From Nitriliruptoraceae bacterium (GTDB taxonomy: Bacteria; Actinomycetota; Nitriliruptoria; Nitriliruptorales; Nitriliruptoraceae), in NCBI GenBank assembly GCA_007116505.1, contig SKII01000062.1, forward strand, positions 1 through 6,158: a DNA stretch of 6,158 nucleotides. Direction: 5' to 3'. Positions 1-4,302 of the stretch are shown here, one piece after another. A program made the translations under genes and the position numbers. Numbering within the stretch: the stretch's first letter is position 1; every line of letters begins with the position of its first letter. The notes under the pieces were generated by a model. It had not been told where the DNA came from, searched no databases, and saw only the letters and a program-made list of their open reading frames with translations.

Positions 1-12
1 CTGGCCCGGGCG

Positions 13-49
13 CGCGGCTGAGCGACGCGGCTGAGCGACGCGGCTGAGC
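13..49. repeat. 13-bp tandem repeat, about 2.8 copies
   Basis: The unit GCGGCTGAGCGAC starts at 14 and 27, and a partial copy of ten bases starts at 40. Each copy contains TGA (19-21, 32-34, 45-47). Because the period is 13, the three TGAs fall in three different frames, so every + strand frame entering from the left is stopped here. The last copy joins a short hairpin (arms GCTGAG and CTCAGC, 43-58, loop CCGT) that overlaps the stop codon of the - strand gene. It may be slippage at a convergent gene boundary; the tail of a + strand gene from outside the window could end at one of these TGAs, but which one cannot be told. Confidence 0.8.
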
Positions 50-53
50 CGTC

Positions 54-611
54 TCAGCAGGCGGGCTCGGCCGGGTCATCGAGCGGCTCGGATGGCGTGC
101 CCGTCCGTGTCGGGTCGACGTGGGCGATGCCGGAGATGGTGAGCGTCGGGACGGGCGCGAGCGACGGGGTGCCTGCGAGTCCGCGTCCCGTCAGCGCCCA
201 TACGCGGCCGTCGGGATGCTCGAGGCGGTTCGACGGGGCGCAGTAGGCGACGCCGTCGGGGGCCTCGAACGCGCGGACCCTCCCGGCGATGTGGACCACG
301 AGCAGCCCGGTCCCCGGGTCCTGCATGCTCGTCGGGAGCGCGTCGACGGGCCCGATGACCGTCCAGTCCCCACCAGGGGTGTCCGCGCCACGCCCGAGGA
401 CGAGCACGCCGGCGACGAGCACCACCAGTCCGGCGACGAGCGACGCCACCACCCACTGCAGCCCGAGGGGTGCGCGCAGGACGATCTTGCGGGCCCGGCG
501 GGCGGCCCGGTCGGGGAGGTAGCCGCTCGGTCCGAAGGCGGGCACGTGGGAGGTTCCGGCGCCCTCCGGCGTCGGGACGTGCTCCTGCGGGGCGTCGGGA
601 TGCTCGGTCAC
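54..611 (-). CDS. Single-pass membrane-anchored protein of unknown function
   Basis: I do not recognise a named family. The predicted product is 185 residues. The chosen start is GTG at 611-609, because the frame further upstream runs into the divergent gene and I found no other start codon in frame within the spacer; the ribosome binding site is weak (GGGTAG about 11 nt upstream). Residues 1-34 are polar and Pro-rich, 35-46 are basic (RRARK), about 53-72 form one hydrophobic helix (WVVASLVAGLVVLVAGVLVL), and 73-185 form a predicted extracytoplasmic domain. Positive charge before the helix suggests the N-terminus is inside. In that domain GDWTVIGPVDAL, LLVVHIAGRVRAFEAPDG, a lone Cys124 (YCAPSNRL), DGRVWALTG and LAPVPTLTISG loosely follow the strand order of a Rieske domain, but the two Cys-x-His iron-sulfur motifs are absent, so a cluster is unlikely. 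It ends with an acidic, Pro-rich tail (PLDDPAEPAC). It is divergent from the cobalamin-binding gene, so no operon partner is visible. Confidence 0.72.
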   Translation of the reverse strand: MTEHPDAPQEHVPTPEGAGTSHVPAFGPSGYLPDRAARRARKIVLRAPLGLQWVVASLVAGLVVLVAGVLVLGRGADTPGGDWTVIGPVDALPTSMQDPGTGLLVVHIAGRVRAFEAPDGVAYCAPSNRLEHPDGRVWALTGRGLAGTPSLAPVPTLTISGIAHVDPTRTGTPSEPLDDPAEPAC

Positions 612-630
612 GTCGACGACGCTACCCGCC

Positions 631-658
631 GTGACGGGTCCTCCACGCGGACTAGGAT
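631..658 (+). promoter_or_regulatory. Candidate sigma-70-type promoter for the cobalamin-binding gene
   Basis: A -35-like GTGACG (631-636, four of six matches to TTGACA) is followed after 16 nt by TAGGAT (653-658), which has the TA---T pattern of housekeeping promoters in high-GC actinobacteria. Transcription would start near 665 and give a leader of about 120 nt before the GTG at 786. It lies in the divergent spacer and points toward the cobalamin-binding gene and sucCD. This is a sequence-pattern call only. Confidence 0.4.
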
Positions 659-696
659 GCCCATCGCGCAACGGTCCACGGTCGCGTCCGTCCTCC

Positions 697-724
697 CCAC
701 GGCACGGCGCCCACGGCACGGCGC
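697..724. repeat. 14-bp perfect tandem duplication
   Basis: CCACGGCACGGCGC occurs twice back to back, at 697-710 and 711-724, without mismatch. It lies in the predicted leader between the candidate promoter and the cobalamin-binding gene. It may be a replication-slippage product or a doubled protein-binding site; nothing in the sequence decides between these. Confidence 0.85.
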
Positions 725-734
725 AGCAACCGCC

Positions 735-748
735 CGCGAACGTTCGCG
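735..748. promoter_or_regulatory. 14-bp perfect palindrome, possible operator
   Basis: CGCGAACGTTCGCG is a perfect uninterrupted palindrome 37 bp before the GTG start of the cobalamin-binding gene and downstream of its candidate promoter. That position would suit a repressor site or a short mRNA structure. It is not a LexA box, because the GAAC and GTTC halves lack the four-base spacer. Its function is inferred from position and symmetry only. Confidence 0.3.
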
Positions 749-775
749 ACTCCGCTCGCGACCGAGGTGAAGCCC

Positions 776-780
776 GGAGG
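776..780 (+). promoter_or_regulatory. Ribosome binding site that decides the start at 786
   Basis: GGAGG at 776-780 lies 5 nt before the GTG at 786, an ideal spacing. The in-frame GTG at 780 overlaps this motif and so cannot use it, which favours the shorter product. Confidence 0.75.
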
Positions 781-785
781 TGCCC

Positions 786-1181
786 GTGGCCATCCGCGTG
801 GTGGTGGCGAAGGTCGGCCTCGACGGCCACGACCGTGGCGCGAAGGTCGTCGCCCGGGCGCTGCGCGACGCCGGGATGGAGGTCATCTACACGGGCCTCC
901 ACCAGACGCCCGAGCAGGTCGTCGCGGCCGTCGTCGAGGAGGACGCGCAGGCCATCGGGCTCTCGGTCCACTCCGGCGCGCACCTGACCATCTTCCCCCG
1001 CGTCGTGGAGCTCCTGCGCGATGCGGGGGCCGAGGACGTCCTCGTCTTCGGCGGGGGCATCATCCCCGACGCCGACCTCACGACGCTGCGTGCGCAGGGC
1101 GTCGCCGAGGTCTTCACCCCGGGCGCCGCGATGGCTGACATCGTCGAGTTCGTCCGGACGAACGTCCCCGACCGCTCCTGA
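786..1181 (+). CDS. Cobalamin-binding subunit of a methylmalonyl-CoA mutase-type enzyme
   Basis: A 131-residue stand-alone B12-binding domain. Acyl-CoA mutases of this type rearrange the carbon skeleton by adenosylcobalamin radical chemistry (for example methylmalonyl-CoA to succinyl-CoA), with the small subunit holding the cofactor and a separate large subunit holding the substrate. The signature DGHDRG at residues 13-18 contains Asp13-x-His15-x-x-Gly18; His15 should be the lower axial cobalt ligand. VFGGGIIP (87-94) and FTPGA (110-114) match the conserved loops cradling the nucleotide tail. The usual SxL element is Ser60-Val-His62 here (GLSVHSGAH), so the leucine position is His. The length fits the small subunits of split mutases (methylmalonyl-, isobutyryl- and 2-hydroxyisobutyryl-CoA mutases). 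The gap to sucC is 71 nt with no clear terminator, so co-transcription is likely, and adjacent succinyl-CoA synthetase favours methylmalonyl-CoA as substrate. The large subunit is not in the window. The domain call is firm; the substrate is inferred. Confidence 0.9.
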   Translation: MAIRVVVAKVGLDGHDRGAKVVARALRDAGMEVIYTGLHQTPEQVVAAVVEEDAQAIGLSVHSGAHLTIFPRVVELLRDAGAEDVLVFGGGIIPDADLTTLRAQGVAEVFTPGAAMADIVEFVRTNVPDRS

Positions 1182-1210
1182 GCGGCCGCTCCGCACGCCC
1201 CCCATCCGTC

Positions 1211-1234
1211 CGAGCACGTCCCCGAGCACGTCCC
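1211..1234. repeat. 12-bp tandem duplication before sucC
   Basis: CGAGCACGTCCC occurs twice in a row (1211-1222, 1223-1234). The 13-mer ACGTCCCCGACCG ending at 1240 also occurs at 1162-1174, at the 3' end of the preceding gene. The short spacer may therefore have grown by local duplication of coding sequence. Confidence 0.8.
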
Positions 1235-1252
1235 CGACCGTAAGGAGTCCCC

Positions 1253-2434
1253 ATGGACCTCGTCGAGTTCCAGGGCAAGCAGCTGTTCGCCCGACATGGC
1301 GTCCCCGTCCCACCGCCCGGTGAGGTCGTCCGCAGCGTCGAGGAGGCGGTCGCCGCCGCTGAGCGCATCCTCGGCTCCGGCTCGTCCGCCGTCGTCGTGA
1401 AGGCGCAGGTGAAGGTCGGCGGCCGCGGCAAGGCCGGCGGCGTCCGCGTCGTCACCAGCGTCGACGCGGCCCGCGAGGCCGCCGAGGCGATCCTCGGCCT
1501 CGACATCAAGGGCCACATCGTGCACGTGCTCTACCTCGAGCCGGCCTCCGACATCGTCGAGGAGTACTACCTGTCGGTGCTGCACGACCGCGTCAACAAG
1601 GGTGACCTCATCATCTGCTCGCGCCAGGGTGGCGTCGACATCGAGGAGGTCAACCGCACCGACCCCGGCGCGGTCGTCAAGCGGCAGGTCGTGCCGTCCG
1701 AGCGGGTCGACGGGCTGCCCCGGTCGATCGCGCTGGAGGTCGTGACCGCTGCCGACCTTCCGGTGGAGGTCCGCGAGCACGCGGCGGACCTGCTCGTCGC
1801 GCTCTTCGGCGCCTACCTCGCGGAGGACGCGACGCTGGCGGAGATCAACCCGCTGATCCGCACGCCCGACGACCGGGTGATTGCGCTCGACGCGAAGGTC
1901 TCGCTCGACGGGAACGCGGCGTTCCGGCGCGGGAACCACGCCGAGTGGCGCATCGAGGGCATCGACGGGGATGACCCGCTCGAGACGCGGGCCCGCGAGC
2001 AGGGCATGCAGTACGTGAAGCTCGACGGCGACGTCGGGGTGATGGGCAACGGGGCGGGCCTCGTGATGGCGACGCTCGACGTCGTCGCCCAGAACGGCGG
2101 TCGTGCGGCGAACTTCCTCGACGTCGGCGGTGGTGCGTCGGCGGAGTCGATGGCCGCCTCGCTGAGGCTCGTCCTGTCCGACCCGGCCGTACGCAGCGTG
2201 TTCGTGAACATCTTCGGAGGGATCACGCGTGGCGAGGAGGTCGCCCGCGGCGTCCTCGGCGCGCTCGAGCAGCTCGGCGACTTCCCGCAGAAGCTCATCG
2301 TCCGTCTCGACGGCACGAACGCGGAGGAGGGCCGGCGCATCCTCGCGGAGGCCGCCCACCCGAGCGTCATCCCCGCACCGACCATGCAGGAGGCGGCGGC
2401 CCTCGCCGTCGCGGCCGCAAGGAGCGCAGCATGA
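1253..2434 (+). CDS. sucC: Succinyl-CoA synthetase (ligase) subunit beta
   Basis: The beta subunit of the citric-acid-cycle enzyme that converts succinyl-CoA, phosphate and ADP or GDP to succinate, CoA and ATP or GTP in the cytosol. It is 393 residues, full length for the family. The start is ATG with AAGGAG at 1242-1247, 5 nt away. The N-terminal ATP-grasp domain begins MDLVEFQGKQLFARHGVPVP; KAQVKVGGRGKAGGV (50-64) is the nucleotide-binding glycine-rich stretch; DIVEEYYLSVLHDR (100-113) and EINPLI (197-202, with the metal-binding Glu/Asn region) are canonical, followed by ALDAKVSLDG (211-220). The C-terminal ligase domain has YVKLDGDVGVMGNGAGL (254-270), NFLDVGGGAS (287-296), VFVNIFGGITRGE (316-328) and RLDGTNAEEG (351-360). 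It overlaps sucD by 4 bp, indicating translational coupling and equal subunit production. Nucleotide preference (ATP or GTP) cannot be read by eye. No truncation or odd substitution was seen. Confidence 0.98.
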   Translation: MDLVEFQGKQLFARHGVPVPPPGEVVRSVEEAVAAAERILGSGSSAVVVKAQVKVGGRGKAGGVRVVTSVDAAREAAEAILGLDIKGHIVHVLYLEPASDIVEEYYLSVLHDRVNKGDLIICSRQGGVDIEEVNRTDPGAVVKRQVVPSERVDGLPRSIALEVVTAADLPVEVREHAADLLVALFGAYLAEDATLAEINPLIRTPDDRVIALDAKVSLDGNAAFRRGNHAEWRIEGIDGDDPLETRAREQGMQYVKLDGDVGVMGNGAGLVMATLDVVAQNGGRAANFLDVGGGASAESMAASLRLVLSDPAVRSVFVNIFGGITRGEEVARGVLGALEQLGDFPQKLIVRLDGTNAEEGRRILAEAAHPSVIPAPTMQEAAALAVAAARSAA

Positions 2435-3324
2435 GCATCTTCATCGACGAGAACACCCGCGTCGTCGTCCAGGGCATCGGTGCCCAGGGGACGTTCCACG
2501 CGGCCCGGAACAAGGCCTACGGCACGCAGGTCGTCGCCGGCGTCCACCCCAAGCGCGGTGGCGGGACGTGGGAGGAGCTCGATGCTCCGATCTTCGCGAC
2601 CGTCGCCGAGGCGGTCGACGCGACCGGGGCGAACACCTCGATGGTGATGGTGCCTGCGCCCTTCACGAAGGACGCGATCCTCGAGGCGCACGCAGCCGGC
2701 GTCAGCACGATCGTCGTGATCACCGAGGGCGTGCCGGTGCACGACATGACGGTCGTCTACGACACCGTCGTGCGTGACGGGGGTGCGCGGCTGCTCGGCC
2801 CGAACTGCCCGGGGCTGATCAGCCCGGGGAAGGCCAACGTCGGCATCATCCCGGCGGACATCACGATGCCCGGACGTGTCGGGCTCGTGAGCCGCTCGGG
2901 CACGCTGACCTACCAGATCATGCACGAGCTCGCGCAGGCCGGGATCGGCATCTCGACGTGCGTGGGGATCGGGGGTGACCCGGTCATCGGGACGCAGTTC
3001 CTCGACGTCATCCAGGCCTTCGCGGCCGATCCCGACACCGACGCGATCGCGTTCGTCGGTGAGATCGGCGGTGGCGAGGAGCAGCGCGCAGGGGAGTGGA
3101 TCCGCGACAACATCCCCGACACGCCGGTCGTCGGCTACATCGCCGGCTTCGAGGCGCCGGCGGGCAAGCAGATGGGCCATGCCGGGGCCATCGTGAAGGA
3201 GGACGGCCCGGGAGGGGAGTCGGCCGCGGAGAAGCAGGCGATCCTCGCGGGCTTCGGCATCCCCGTCGCCGACAACCCGTCGGCCGCCGCCGCGCTCATG
3301 ATCGAGCGCCTCGGACGGGGCTGA
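2431..3324 (+). CDS. sucD: Succinyl-CoA synthetase (ligase) subunit alpha
   Basis: The alpha subunit, which binds CoA and carries the phosphohistidine intermediate. It is 297 residues, the usual length. Its ATG overlaps the sucC stop (ATGA at 2431-2434), and its ribosome binding site AAGGAG (2419-2424) lies inside sucC. The CoA-binding Rossmann domain starts with RVVVQGIGAQGTFHA (10-24) and has PAPFTK (75-80) and VITEGVP (96-102). GPNCPGLISPG (123-133) and GLVSRSGTLTYQ (151-162) are family signatures, followed by CVGIGGDP (177-184) and GEIGGGEE (210-217). The active-site histidine is His250 in GKQMGHAGAIV (245-255), equivalent to the phosphorylated histidine of the E. coli enzyme. It works as a heteromer with SucC. 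A strong hairpin 27 nt after the stop ends the unit. Confidence 0.98.
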   Translation: MSIFIDENTRVVVQGIGAQGTFHAARNKAYGTQVVAGVHPKRGGGTWEELDAPIFATVAEAVDATGANTSMVMVPAPFTKDAILEAHAAGVSTIVVITEGVPVHDMTVVYDTVVRDGGARLLGPNCPGLISPGKANVGIIPADITMPGRVGLVSRSGTLTYQIMHELAQAGIGISTCVGIGGDPVIGTQFLDVIQAFAADPDTDAIAFVGEIGGGEEQRAGEWIRDNIPDTPVVGYIAGFEAPAGKQMGHAGAIVKEDGPGGESAAEKQAILAGFGIPVADNPSAAAALMIERLGRG

Positions 3325-3351
3325 GCGACACGGGCGGCCGCGACCGCCGGA

Positions 3352-3391
3352 GAAGCGAGCGACCCCGGCCGATGGCCGGGGTCGCCGCTTC
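3352..3391 (+). terminator. Strong hairpin terminator after sucD
   Basis: A perfect 12-bp stem (arms GCGACCCCGGCC and GGCCGGGGTCGC, loop GAT, 3359-3385) is extended by six more pairs (GAAGCG with CGCTTC) across a single bulged A at 3358, giving 18 pairs in all. There is no uridine tract beyond two Ts inside the stem, which is common for high-GC actinobacterial terminators. The symmetry would also let it act on - strand transcripts. Confidence 0.78.
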
Positions 3392-3509
3392 GCCGGGACG
3401 CGCGGGGCACGGCGTCGACCGGCGTGGACGGGAGCACGAAGGCTTCCATCCGATCCGGCGCACCCCGATGGGGCTCGGGGTCGCCGGCGGCCGCACGGAG
3501 GCGGCCGGG

Positions 3510-3532
3510 TGGCGGGCAGGGGCAGCCCGCCA
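3510..3532. other. Perfect 8-bp hairpin next to a 7-bp hairpin
   Basis: Arms TGGCGGGC (3510-3517) and GCCCGCCA (3525-3532) flank a 7-nt loop. Directly before it, CGGCCGC (3488-3494) and GCGGCCG (3501-3507) form a second perfect hairpin with a 6-nt loop. Two adjacent perfect stems suggest structured RNA or a second terminator, but such stems also arise by chance at this GC content. Confidence 0.45.
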
Positions 3533-3567
3533 GGACGCAGTGAACGCCGACGGTGCCTCAGTGTCGA

Positions 3568-3581
3568 CGAACGTGCGTTCA
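3568..3581. promoter_or_regulatory. LexA-like (SOS box) site
   Basis: CGAACGTGCGTTCA contains GAAC-GTGC-GTTC, the exact half-site and spacing pattern of Gram-positive and actinobacterial LexA boxes (CGAAC-n4-GTTCG), with one flanking mismatch (A instead of G at the end). It lies about 85 bp before the AT-rich promoter-like island and about 390 bp before glnB. No DNA-damage gene is visible, so it may be a chance match or may control an unseen transcript. Confidence 0.35.
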
Positions 3582-3635
3582 GCGCGCACCTCTTCGCCGG
3601 GGGGACAAGCGTGGTATCGGGGCCTGAACCGCTTT

Positions 3636-3677
3636 CTGACCGCCCTTTAATCGGTTCCAATATCCTATAGGGACCGA
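3636..3677 (+). promoter_or_regulatory. AT-rich promoter-like island with flanking inverted repeat
   Basis: In 3646-3669, 17 of 24 bases are A or T, a striking contrast with the rest of the window. Candidate elements are CTGACC (3636-3641, -35-like) and TATCCT (3661-3666, -10-like) with a long 19-nt spacer, or TTTAAT (3646-3651) as an alternative -10. Inverted arms TCGGTTCC (3651-3658) and GGGACCGA (3670-3677), with one mismatch, bracket the -10 region as an operator would. If used, transcription toward glnB would carry a leader of roughly 280 nt. The true start and polymerase type cannot be fixed by eye. Confidence 0.42.
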
Positions 3678-3735
3678 AGCGCCCACGTTCGGGCGCAGGA
3701 TGCACAGCACCAAGCCCGCGCGTCCCGAGCCCGGT

Positions 3736-3775
3736 CGTACCCCCGTCCCGCACCCTCCTCCCGTACCCCCGTCCC
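3736..3775. repeat. 14-bp direct repeat, copies 26 bp apart
   Basis: CGTACCCCCGTCCC occurs at 3736-3749 and 3762-3775. The start-to-start distance of 26 bp is about two and a half helical turns. The strand is C-rich and free of ribosome binding sites. It could be a paired binding site or an unstructured C-rich leader segment. Confidence 0.75.
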
Positions 3776-3785
3776 TGCCCGGGAG

Positions 3786-3822
3786 CTGCGCGCGAGCGCC
3801 GGATCGATGCCGGCTCGCGCAG
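3786..3822. other. Large imperfect hairpin just upstream of the GlnR box
   Basis: GCGCGAGC (3790-3797) pairs with GCTCGCGC (3813-3820). An alternative register pairs CTGCG and CGAGC with GCTCG and CGCAG (3786-3822, two-base bulge). The inner CCGG segments can pair as well. It lies 15 bp before the GlnR box and lacks a uridine tract. It could end a transcript coming from the upstream promoter-like island, or be leader structure. Confidence 0.4.
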
Positions 3823-3836
3823 GACCGCCGGAGCAC

Positions 3837-3874
3837 GTAACGGCCCCGAAACGATCATGTCACCGCGACGAGAC
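3837..3874 (+). promoter_or_regulatory. GlnR operator (nitrogen control) upstream of glnB-glnD
   Basis: GTAAC (3837), GAAAC (3848), GTCAC (3859) and GAGAC (3870) occur at exact 11-bp intervals, each separated by 6 nt. This matches the actinobacterial GlnR consensus gTnAc-n6-GaAAc-n6-gTnAc-n6-GaAAc at every defined base except one (G for A in the last element). GlnR is the OmpR-type regulator that switches on nitrogen-assimilation genes during nitrogen limitation, and amt-glnK-glnD is a classic target in Streptomyces. The box ends 82 bp before the glnB start. A CTGACA at 3889-3894 downstream could be the -35 of the activated promoter, but no good -10 follows at normal spacing. Confidence 0.85.
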
Positions 3875-3941
3875 CTCGGCACGGCACGCTGACAGCAACG
3901 CCGCGGCGGACGGTGCGCTCGCTCCGCCCGCCCGGCGCTGA

Positions 3942-4295
<354 letters not shown>

Positions 4296-4302
4296 GGTCG
4301 CC

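Noticed and set aside
735..748. GAACGTTC palindrome as a LexA box
   Set aside because: LexA half-sites GAAC and GTTC need four bases between them; here they are directly adjacent.
612..1313. N-terminal extension of the - strand membrane protein into the cobalamin-binding gene
   Set aside because: The extra residues are Arg/Asp/Gly-rich and antisense to a clear cobalamin-binding protein; the GTG at 611 gives a compact protein.
887..2359. 490-codon open frame on the - strand across sucC
   Set aside because: Antisense shadow produced by GC-rich third positions; composition is Asp/Arg/Val-rich with no recognisable motifs, while sucC opposite is unambiguous.
3096..3650. 184-codon + strand open frame running from sucD into the intergenic region
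   Set aside because: It begins inside sucD in another frame, has no ribosome binding site, and its tail is Arg/Gly/Ala-rich without similarity I recognise.
3651..3677. tRNA-like T-arm (GGTTCCAATATCC)
   Set aside because: Only a partial resemblance; no acceptor stem, anticodon arm or D-arm can be assembled around it.
1813..3882. 689-codon open frame on the - strand across sucC, sucD and the intergenic region
   Set aside because: Same antisense effect; its sequence is low-complexity and lacks any domain signature.
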